This document shows positions 1 to 7,812 of a DNA stretch of 64,000 nt, piece by piece. The notes under the pieces were generated by a model. It searched no databases. It saw nothing but the letters and a program-made list of their open reading frames with translations, and was not told the origin of the DNA. The stretch comes from Saccharomycopsis fibuligera x Saccharomycopsis cf. fibuligera (taxonomy: Eukaryota; Ascomycota; Saccharomycetes; Ascoideales; Saccharomycopsidaceae): positions 1,178,001-1,242,000 of the forward strand of contig CP012814.1 of NCBI GenBank assembly GCA_001936135.1. The letters run 5' to 3'. The number at the start of each line of letters is the position of its first letter. The first letter of the stretch is position 1. The position numbers and the translations under genes were made by a program.

Positions 1-1274
1 AGCAAGTTGAAGCTATTGATGAAGATATGCAAATTGATGAGCAAGATGACGATGAACAAAAAGATGGCGAAGAAAATGATAAAAAGGAAGGACAAGAAAA
101 TTCTGCTGAACAAAACACTGATGCTGATGAGGATGCTGAAATTCAAGGAGATAAGCAAGTTGCTATGGATGAAGAGTTGGACACCAATAAGCAGGATATT
201 GAAGCTAAAGACTCCAAAACAAATGAAGAGTTGGAGGATAAAAACAGCATTGAAGATGAAGAGTTCAATTTGGAGGGTGGTCTTGACGAAAACGAAGACA
301 GCGAAGAAGAAGATGATGAATTAATGGATGAATTAACTGCAGCTGAAGGTCCAAAGATTGTTGATTTGGAAAAGGAAACTGATTTTGAAGTTAATCCTCC
401 ACCAATTACTTTTGAAGATGCTTCCAAGTTATGGCAAGAGTCTGAATTTGCCACCAATGAATTATCTTTGTTGCTTTGTGAGCAGTTGCGTCTTATTTTA
501 TCACCAACGGTGGCTACTAAGCTCAAAGGTGACTATAAAACTGGTAAGAGATTGAATTTGAAGAAAATTATTTCTTACATTGCTTCTGATTTTAAAAAGG
601 ACAAGATTTGGTTAAAACGTACTAAACCGTCCAAGAGAAGCTATCAAATCATGATTTCCATCGATGATTCGAAATCCATGTCAGAGAACCCAGAAACCGT
701 TAAGCTTACTTACAACACCATCAGTTTGGTTTCTAAAGCTCTTACGCAATTAGAGTCGGGTGATTTATCAATTGTGAAATTTGGTAAGGATACCAGCATC
801 ATTCACAATTTCAACAAGAAATTTGATGCTAGATCTGATGGTCCAAAATGCTTCCAATGGTTTGGTTTTGATGATACAGTTACCAACATGAAAGACTTAG
901 TGGAGAATTCTATTGAAATTTTCAACCGTAATACCGGAGCTGCTTCCAATAGCGATTTGTATAAGCTTGAAATCATCATCAGTGATGGTATTTGTGAAAG
1001 TCATGAAGAGATTGCCAGATTGGTTAGAAGAGCTAAAGAAGAAAAATTGTTGATTGTGTTTGTTATCATTGATGGGTTGAATAAAAATAAAGAATCAATT
1101 ACTGACATGAGTCAAGTAAAATATGAGATGGACGAGTCTGGAAACATGAACATGAAGATTGATAAGTACTTAGACTCATTCCCATTCGAGAATTATGTCA
1201 TTGTGGATCATATTCAGGAGTTGCCTGAGCTGATTTGCCAAATTTTGAGAACCTTCTTTATGAGCAGTGTTTGA
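1..1274 (+). CDS. MDN1: Midasin (AAA+ ribosome-assembly ATPase), C-terminal part, 5' cut by window edge
   Basis: The reading frame is already open at base 3 and runs to a TGA at 1272-1274, so only the last ~424 residues of a very large protein are present. They begin with a strongly acidic D/E-rich linker (to about base 350). A helical stretch follows, then a von Willebrand A-like MIDAS domain whose first strand carries the metal-binding DxSxS pattern (IDDSKSMS, about base 658-681). This linker plus MIDAS order is the C-terminus of midasin. Midasin is the dynein-like AAA+ machine that uses its MIDAS domain to grip Rsa4 and Ytm1 and strip assembly factors from pre-60S ribosomes in nucleolus and nucleoplasm. 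The six AAA modules lie outside the window to the left. Identification is firm for the family; the N-terminus cannot be assessed. Confidence 0.9.
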   Translation, partial: QVEAIDEDMQIDEQDDDEQKDGEENDKKEGQENSAEQNTDADEDAEIQGDKQVAMDEELDTNKQDIEAKDSKTNEELEDKNSIEDEEFNLEGGLDENEDSEEEDDELMDELTAAEGPKIVDLEKETDFEVNPPPITFEDASKLWQESEFATNELSLLLCEQLRLILSPTVATKLKGDYKTGKRLNLKKIISYIASDFKKDKIWLKRTKPSKRSYQIMISIDDSKSMSENPETVKLTYNTISLVSKALTQLESGDLSIVKFGKDTSIIHNFNKKFDARSDGPKCFQWFGFDDTVTNMKDLVENSIEIFNRNTGAASNSDLYKLEIIISDGICESHEEIARLVRRAKEEKLLIVFVIIDGLNKNKESITDMSQVKYEMDESGNMNMKIDKYLDSFPFENYVIVDHIQELPELICQILRTFFMSSV

Positions 1275-1778
1275 AATTATTGCATATTATTTATTTTTTG
1301 TTGCATATTTTTTTAATTATTTTTTTATTTTTCTTTTTTTCTATCTTTGTTATTATTTATTAATTTTTATTTATACTTATTATTATTTTTACATAAATTT
1401 TTGTTACCGCACATTGTTATTACTTGTAAAATGATAATTCAATGTACATTATTGAATTCTTCTTAATTGTTTCTCTGTAGAAGTAATCAAATAAGACGAC
1501 TCTCTACAGAAGTTTTTTGTGTTCATGTTAAAAATTGATTTTGCAGTTTTCTAGTCGCACTCCATTGCATGCAGAAAATAAAATAAAAAAAAAAAAAAAA
1601 AAAAAAAATTTTATTTTTTCCGAAGATAAAGGAAAGAAAAAATTAAAAAAAAAAAAATTTATGAAATCAGAAGATAAAACCTTGCTGATCAATAGATAAG
1701 CGGCTCTCGGCTCAGGTTTGCACATACCAAGGGCCTTGCCTTAATACAATATCTATACGCTCTTCAATAAGTGCCCTA
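1275..1778. other. MDN1-URK1 intergenic region
   Basis: AT-rich 3' flank of MDN1 followed by the URK1 promoter. It contains an uninterrupted A24 tract (1585-1608) about 170 bases before the URK1 start, of the kind that excludes nucleosomes in yeast promoters. No RNA gene or further reading frame is recognised. Confidence 0.6.
1585..1608. repeat. A24 homopolymer in URK1 promoter
   Basis: Twenty-four consecutive A residues, followed after a short T-rich break by more A-rich sequence. Probably a nucleosome-depleting poly(dA:dT) element. Confidence 0.8.
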
Positions 1779-3560
1779 ATGTCTGAGCAGAAATCTCAAC
1801 AGGAGCCTTTCAAGGCCAATGTTAAGCCTACGAGAATAACCCCACGCTCCGGAGGCTCCTTCTTCAAGAGCCCAGTGATCTCTCAGGAGAATGTGATCTT
1901 ATCAGAAAACAATGAAGATGCAATGAGCATAGATGGCGATGATACTGCGAGTTCATTGAAAAGCACAAGTCTTCTTGAACCACCATCTACCCCATTGGAT
2001 TCAAAAAGGAGCTACAGTGTCGGTCAGCAACAGCGTCTTCCATTGCTGCCATTGTCCCCATTAGCAGCATCAGCAGCAGAAGGATCAACCACCAGCAGAA
2101 GTAACTCCACCACAAGCGTACAACAACAACACTACATTCCACCATGGACTGAACCATACATTATTGGTGTTGCTGGAACTTCTGGGTCTGGTAAGACCTC
2201 GGTGGCCTCAATGATCATTGAAGAGCTCAACACTCCATGGACTGTGCTAATTTCCCTTGACAACTTTTACCAACCATTAACTCCAGACCAAAGTAAGCTT
2301 GCATTTCAAAACGAATGGGATTTTGATTCTCCTAACGCTGTTGATTTAGATCGGTGTTATGAAGCTGTAAAAGCGTTGAAAGAAGGTAATAAGACCAACA
2401 TTCCTACTTATTCTTTTTCTAAGCATGCAAGAACTGAAAAGGAAATCACCATTTATGGGGCTAATGTCATTATTATTGAAGGAATTTATGCCTTGTATCA
2501 TCAAAAATTGTTGGATTTGATGAATTTAAAAATCTACGTTGATACTGATTTGGATATTTGTTTGGCTAGAAGATTATCAAGAGACATTTTACTAAGAGGT
2601 AGAGACTTGCCTGGTGCTTTGAAACAATGGTCATTGTTTGTTAAACCTAACGCTGAAAGATTTGTTAAACCAACAATGCAAGTTGCTGATTTGGTTATAC
2701 CTCGTGGTGCGGACAATTATATTGCCATTGATATGATGATTAAGCATATTCAGAAACAGTTATTGATTAAATCAAAGAAGCATTTAAAATATTTAGAAAG
2801 TTTGAATAATAGCAAAAGCTACACTGTTGAGCTAAGCAAGCTTACCAATTTGACCGTATTAAAGAAAAATAACCAGATCAACTCGATTCACACTATTCTC
2901 ATTAATAAAGATATTAACAGAGACGACTTCATCTTTTATTTTAATAGAATTGCTACCATTCTCATCAACAAGGCCCTTGAATTTCTCACTTATGTGCCAT
3001 GCCAAAAGGAAATTTATTGCCCATTGAATTACAAACTTGATAATCCAATAGAAGTCGCAGAAGAAGTCATTGCCGTAAATATCATCAGATCGGGAGACTG
3101 TTTCAATACCTCATTAAAACGCACGTATCCTGACATTAAGATTGGTAAGTTGTTGATTCAATCAGACAGTACCACGGGGGAACCGCAGTTGCACTCTATC
3201 ATGCTCCCTAAAAACCTTGCTGGTGAACAGACTCAATCATCATCAACAATCACCAACACCAACCCAAAGAAGATTCTTCTTATGGACGCCCAAATCATAA
3301 GTGGCGCTGCTGTGATTATGTCCATCCAAGTATTACTTGATCATGGAGTTGACGAAAAAGATATTATTGTGGTTAGTTACTTAGCCACAGAGCAAGGGGT
3401 CAGAAGAATTTTTGCTGCTTTTAATCAAGTTAGGGTAGTGGTAGCGAAGGTTGGATCTATCAAGGGTGAAAACAATACCAAGGAGAATTTGTTTCAGGAG
3501 TCGGATAACGATTGGTGGTTTAGAACTAGATTTATTGATACGTTGTATTTTGGCACTTAG
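1779..3560 (+). CDS. URK1: Uridine/cytidine kinase with C-terminal UPRT-like domain
   Basis: 593 residues. Phosphorylates uridine and cytidine to UMP and CMP in cytosolic pyrimidine salvage. The first ~125 residues are Ser/Gln-rich and disordered. The kinase domain then opens with a Walker A loop GTSGSGKTS (about residue 132-140) and carries the LDNFYQPL and FDSPNAVD motifs typical of uridine kinases. From about residue 370 a domain resembling uracil phosphoribosyltransferase follows, as in Urk1 proteins, where it is regarded as non-catalytic. The protein is about 90 residues longer than the S. cerevisiae enzyme, mostly in the low-complexity N-terminus. The ATG at 1779 is the first in frame. 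Confidence 0.92.
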   Translation: MSEQKSQQEPFKANVKPTRITPRSGGSFFKSPVISQENVILSENNEDAMSIDGDDTASSLKSTSLLEPPSTPLDSKRSYSVGQQQRLPLLPLSPLAASAAEGSTTSRSNSTTSVQQQHYIPPWTEPYIIGVAGTSGSGKTSVASMIIEELNTPWTVLISLDNFYQPLTPDQSKLAFQNEWDFDSPNAVDLDRCYEAVKALKEGNKTNIPTYSFSKHARTEKEITIYGANVIIIEGIYALYHQKLLDLMNLKIYVDTDLDICLARRLSRDILLRGRDLPGALKQWSLFVKPNAERFVKPTMQVADLVIPRGADNYIAIDMMIKHIQKQLLIKSKKHLKYLESLNNSKSYTVELSKLTNLTVLKKNNQINSIHTILINKDINRDDFIFYFNRIATILINKALEFLTYVPCQKEIYCPLNYKLDNPIEVAEEVIAVNIIRSGDCFNTSLKRTYPDIKIGKLLIQSDSTTGEPQLHSIMLPKNLAGEQTQSSSTITNTNPKKILLMDAQIISGAAVIMSIQVLLDHGVDEKDIIVVSYLATEQGVRRIFAAFNQVRVVVAKVGSIKGENNTKENLFQESDNDWWFRTRFIDTLYFGT

Positions 3561-4121
3561 GTAGGCGGGTTTTGGCTGTGCTCCTGATATTTGGATGAGT
3601 TCGGTTTTATTTGAGATTGTGATCTTACCACTTGTTCACTAGTACCGATCGTAGGTTTTCAACAGAATTTACAGACACTTCCTTTTCTCTCATTTGCTTT
3701 TTATTTTTTTTTTTTTTTTTTGTTTTTGTTTTTTGTTTTTTGTTTTAGTTTCCTCATATATCTTGCATCTTTTTTTTTTTTTTTATCAATAATATTTACT
3801 AATTATGTACTTTTTTTTTTTTTCATTTCTATTTTTGTCTTTTCATTCAAGCAAAAGTCTAAGGCATTACAGGATGACTTGGCTTGCTTGTTCGTAGCTT
3901 GTTTTGTTTTTGTTTTTATTTTATTTCTGCGCTTAGCACCTATACTTTACCTGCATGTAACTTACAATAATCAGCGGATTTCCTTTGACGACGAATAACT
4001 TTACGCACAACATCGTAGTGCAAGTGAATTCAACTTGCTTTATAAGACATACTGAGCTTTGATTGCTAATGTCTAGCTTTTACCATTTCATTTTATATGA
4101 TTGTTCTGTAACAATTTCTTA

Positions 4122-4144
4122 TTTTTTTTTTTTTTTTTTTTTTT
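4122..4144. repeat. T23 homopolymer
   Basis: Uninterrupted run of 23 T in the URK1-MRP2 intergenic region. Confidence 0.8.
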
Positions 4145-4498
4145 GCCTTTACAGCGTATACCATACAAATCCAGACATCACACCCTCAGGACCCTTGCAA
4201 TCGTCAAGAAAAAACTGTTCAATATCCGATTTTCTTCAGCCATATTGCAGAAGCCGCTAGCAGCAGGCTCACTTTGTCATCATCAAAAACCGCTGATCAG
4301 GTTTGAAATATATCCTTTCCACCTAGTTAGTCTTCGTTTATATGGACAGGAAATTGTCATGTTAGGAAACTATCGCAGCGAATTTTCAATATCGTAAAAA
4401 TAATACAGTATGCAACCTTTTAGCTAAAAAGAAAGCAACGAAATTATTTTTTCTAGTACAAGAGAAAAGAATTTCTGCTTTCTGGCTTTTTTTTAGTG

Positions 4499-4501
<3 letters not shown>

Positions 4502-4535
<34 letters not shown>
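4502..4535. repeat. (TA)n microsatellite
   Basis: About 17 alternating AT/TA units, about 450 bases upstream of MRP2. A flexible, easily melted element likely to vary in length between strains. Confidence 0.85.
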
Positions 4536-4543
<8 letters not shown>

Positions 4544-4976
4544 TTATAATGTATAATACAGTGAAGTACATGCGTAAATTATATGGTGTATGGATGTTAA
4601 CATCCGTACACTATGTGTCTGTTGAAATATTTTTTTCTCTTTCTTCATTCCCGAAACGAGAAAAAAAAAATCAAAAATCGAAAATCAAAAATCAAAAATC
4701 AAAAGCCAACGGATAGATGAACAAAAAGTATTTGCTGGTTCGAGATACTTGAAGCGCCATAGCAGATTAAACGTCGTATAGTCGCAAACCTATTTTCTAC
4801 ACATTCAAATTTCACGCATTAGAAACAAACCGCTTGTGAATACATACCATCTCTCTGTATATTAGCATTATAGAATTACAAAAAACATCTATACATTGGA
4901 TCGTATTATATCATAGAGGATATACCCATACAACTCCCCAAGGAAACAGCACATCTACAAATACAACCACACAAAA

Positions 4977-5324
4977 ATGGCCAACTTTAGATTCCCAATC
5001 AAAGTGAAAAACCCATCCGGATTTGTCAACTCCCGTATCATCCGTGATAACTACAAGAGACAGCTAGTAGCCAATCATGAGGTTACTACCACTGCGTTAA
5101 AGTTTATTTCTCGCAACACTTTATTCCCAGCTAGAGTTAGACTTGAAGCTCAGTTGCAATTGACGGCGATGCCTAACTACACCAGATTGAATCAAGTTAA
5201 GAACCGTTGCGTTGAGAGTGGGAACAGCCATTCTGTTAATAGAGACTTCAGATTGTGTCGTCAGCAGTTTAGACAAAGAGGTAAAGAAGGTGACTTGCCA
5301 GGCGTGAAGAAGGGGGTTTGGTAG
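4977..5324 (+). CDS. MRP2: Mitochondrial small-subunit ribosomal protein uS14m
   Basis: 115 residues, the same length as S. cerevisiae Mrp2. Basic uS14-family protein of the mitochondrial 37S subunit head. The central segment (RIIRDNYKRQLV, about residues 21-32) and the C-terminal block NRCVESGNSHSVNRDFRLCR (about residues 80-99) are the uS14 signature, with the arginine-rich tail ending in GVKKGVW. Start chosen at the only upstream ATG in frame, preceded by an A-rich context (ACAAAA). It stands alone between URK1 and the convergent YPT52. Confidence 0.93.
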   Translation: MANFRFPIKVKNPSGFVNSRIIRDNYKRQLVANHEVTTTALKFISRNTLFPARVRLEAQLQLTAMPNYTRLNQVKNRCVESGNSHSVNRDFRLCRQQFRQRGKEGDLPGVKKGVW

Positions 5325-5454
5325 ATTATTTGAAATTCGATTTTATTATTTTATTTCTTTTTGTTTTTTTTTTATGTGTGAGGATGGAGAAATGGAAGAG
5401 AAGATAGAAAAGAGGAGGACGGAATCTTGTATATATAATTAGGCTATTTTTCTC

Positions 5455-5475
5455 AAAAAAAAAAAAAAAAAAAAA
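5455..5475. repeat. A21 homopolymer downstream of MRP2
   Basis: Run of 21 A followed by an AAAG-rich stretch, in the 3' flank of MRP2. Confidence 0.75.
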
Positions 5476-6123
5476 GAAAGAAAGAAAAAAAAAATTCATT
5501 CAAACGAACTACTCAACGCCATATTTGTATTCATTAAACCAAGCAAAAAGTGCTCAGATAAACAAACAGCATGGCCAATACGGCATGATGGGCACGATGG
5601 CAATAACTTTTTTTATTTAGTCAAGGTCTAGAAGAAAATTAAGGGTAAATTGGTTGTCCAACTTGGGCGCGAATGAGATGACTGTATAAGATATAGTCAA
5701 GCTATGTTTATTACCGATTCATGTATGAATTTTTCAAGTGTTGAATGTTATGCTAAATGTATGTTTATTAATATTATTCTATTATTGTTGATCTAGCAAT
5801 GGGGAAATAAAACAATGTAGCTAGTACGATTTCTACGTATGCCATTATGGTGGTAAACTAATAATAATTACGCAGTAGTAGAAGGTAGTATAAGTTGCAG
5901 TAATTGTGAGTTGCTAAGTAGTGATAAAGTAGAAAAAAAGAGCGGTGGTTGAACAAAATAATATAGTAATGATACAAGTATAAAAAATGGAGGATAAAAA
6001 AGGAAGCAAGCCGGTAATATGAAAAAAATAAATAAATAAACAAAGAAAAAAGAAAACAGAATTTCAATATTAAACAAAGAAAAAAATATGAACAATAATA
6101 GATGGAAGATAGGAGATTGTTAA

Positions 6124-6143
6124 GGGGGGGGGGGGGGGGGGGG
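6124..6143 (+). repeat. G20 homopolymer
   Basis: Twenty consecutive G residues on the plus strand, followed by GC(AGGAGC)n-like sequence. Striking in AT-rich DNA where every other long homopolymer is A or T. It lies about 240 bases beyond the YPT52 stop codon, in convergent intergenic DNA. Confidence 0.9.
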
Positions 6144-6384
6144 CAGGAGCAGGAGCAGAGGACCAATAAGTGAGATTGCTAGTTGGTGAATAGGCCAACG
6201 GAAAATATTAGGACAGTAAGTTATGCTGTCATCGTACAAAAAGTCGGTTACTGATATTATAATATGAAGATCTGAAAAAGTCTCTCTCATCACATATACA
6301 CTATAGGGTGCATGCAGCCTCGCAAAAACGAGCCGTGACTAAAATGTGCGAGAAGAATAAAGCAATAACGAGAACAAAGCTCAA

Positions 6385-7107
6385 TCAACAAGCACAGTTA
6401 TTGCTATTGGCTGATGCAGAGTCGTTCCTAATTGATAAGTCAACCCTGTCATTACCACCAGCTGCTGCACCATTAGCTCCGGCGGCAGCATTGCCATTTT
6501 CAGCGGAACGATCGGGGATCTTGTGACCAATAGCCATGAATATTTCGTTAACATTGTAGCCTGTCTTTGCACTAGATTCAAAAAACAAAAGACCTTCGTC
6601 TTGAGCTAGTTGTTTGCCTTCTTCAATATTGACCTTTCTCTTGCTATTGCTGTTTTCTTCATTCTCATCGCCATCATCAGCATGTGCTTCTGCATCGTCA
6701 TCGCCGTTTGCATTATTTTCGGACTCTTCCACGATATCATACTTGTTACCAACCAAAGCAATGATGATGTTTTTAGAAGCCTGTTCATGAAGCTCTTTAA
6801 CCCAATGTCTGGCCTTAATGAAACTTTGAGGCTTAGTGATGTCGTAAACCACCAACGCAGCGGAGGCGTTTCTGTAGTACATTGGAGCCAAAGAGGCAAA
6901 TCTTTCTTGGCCAGCAGTATCCCAGATGTCAAACTTGATGGTACGGCCATCAATGGTACAACGCTGAGTAAGGTAGGCAGCACCAATGGTTGGTTCTTTG
7001 TTTTCCTGGAAATCATTGCTAACAAAACGGAGCACGAGGGACGATTTACCCACGGCGGCTTCACCAAGGAGAACAAGCTTGACGGGGGTTGAAGGTTTTG
7101 AGTTCAT
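6385..7107 (-). CDS. YPT52: Rab5-type endosomal GTPase
   Basis: 240 residues from the ATG at 7107; the frame stays open for 40 more codons upstream, but those read as leader. All Rab motifs are present: G1 GEAAVGKS (15-22), switch I with the Rab5-type TIGAAYLTQ (40-48), G3 DTAGQE (63-68), G4 NKYD (121-124), G5 SSAK (178-181), and a C-terminal Cys-Ala-Cys for double geranylgeranylation. The switch I sequence places it with Vps21/Ypt52/Ypt53, which act in vesicle fusion to early and late endosomes. A 32-residue acidic, Asn-rich insertion sits between G4 and G5 (126-157). An insertion at this place is, as I recall, a feature of Ypt52, which favours that paralogue. Divergently transcribed from PHO91. 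Confidence 0.85.
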   Translation of the reverse strand: MNSKPSTPVKLVLLGEAAVGKSSLVLRFVSNDFQENKEPTIGAAYLTQRCTIDGRTIKFDIWDTAGQERFASLAPMYYRNASAALVVYDITKPQSFIKARHWVKELHEQASKNIIIALVGNKYDIVEESENNANGDDDAEAHADDGDENEENSNSKRKVNIEEGKQLAQDEGLLFFESSAKTGYNVNEIFMAIGHKIPDRSAENGNAAAGANGAAAGGNDRVDLSIRNDSASANSNNCAC

Positions 7108-7812
7108 GGTTGATTGGCTGTGTGGTTTGAGTGAGTTGAAATGGAGGTAAGACTGTTGCGCAAAAGTGTGTGTAGTGTTGAAGATTGGAAAGTAGAATTG
7201 GATATCAATGAGGCGGATGGGGATCAATCAGTGTCTAACGCTGTGTCGCTGTATCCCGTATCGCAGTTCTATCGTCTGTCTTTTCTGTCTCTGTCCTGTC
7301 AATCAAATCATTTTTTATCTCAAGGAAGAAACAGAAAACGCCCGAGATTCCGGGTCATGTGATATCTTAGGGCACCTCTTAGTTACTACACGCACTACAG
7401 CCCTTCCCCCGTCCTGTCTATTGTACTGTTGTACTGTTGTACTGTTGTACGCCGTCGCTATTGTGTCTCTTTTGCTATTGTCGTTCTGGCCATTTATCTG
7501 TCTGGCTCTGTACTCTGTAGCAAGCACTTTGAGAGGAACTGCTACAGACTGCTGCTTATGTGGCTACACACAGAGTAAGTGTCGTCGCATTGTGTGCCCC
7601 GTTCGTCTAGGTCAAAGTACAATCCCCGGGTAACACTCCTCCGCCGGTTCTGGCCAGCCGTGCCAATCTTTGATACCAACAGCCACCACTCGAGGCCCAT
7701 CATTAACGCTGGCGCTTGCGATGCCAACAAAACACTGTCCCTGATAAGCGCCCAACACTGCCCAGCTTCCAGCAGACAACACTCCAAAATACTGTCCATA
7801 GAACTTGCTCCC
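7108..7812. promoter_or_regulatory. Divergent YPT52-PHO91 promoter region
   Basis: 705 bases between two divergent start codons. It has a relatively high GC content and a tandem TGTACTGT repeat near 7427-7450. A Reb1-type CGGGTAA site lies at 7627-7633, 180 bases upstream of the PHO91 start. The reading frame of PHO91 stays open through the right part of this region, but only from a GTG, so it is taken as 5' leader. Confidence 0.55.
7627..7633 (+). promoter_or_regulatory. Reb1-type site (CGGGTAA)
   Basis: Exact CGGGTAA core, embedded in CCCCGGGTAAC, 180 bases upstream of the PHO91 ATG. Known as the core of Reb1, a general nucleosome-displacing factor; binding here is inferred. Confidence 0.5.

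Larger units (their letters stand above)
3561..4976. other. URK1-MRP2 intergenic region
   Basis: 1.4 kb without a supportable gene. It holds several T tracts, the longest T23 at 4122-4144, and an alternating TA run at 4502-4535. The A-rich block near 4663-4704 repeats the unit TCAAAAA several times. The short open frames seen here are homopolymer translations. No tRNA or known ncRNA motif is seen. Confidence 0.5.
5325..6384. other. Convergent MRP2-YPT52 intergenic region
   Basis: Shared 3' flank of two convergent genes. It contains an A21 tract (5455-5475), a long A-rich region near 5990-6090 and a G20 homopolymer (6124-6143). Apparent reading frames are low-complexity translations. No further gene is supported. 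Confidence 0.6.

Noticed and set aside
6610-7092. 160-codon plus-strand frame antisense to YPT52
   Set aside because: Mirror of the Rab coding sequence; no independent features.
7579-7812. 78-codon N-terminal extension of PHO91
   Set aside because: Starts at GTG, has no ATG, and the true SPX start MKFSHSLQF at 7813 matches the family.
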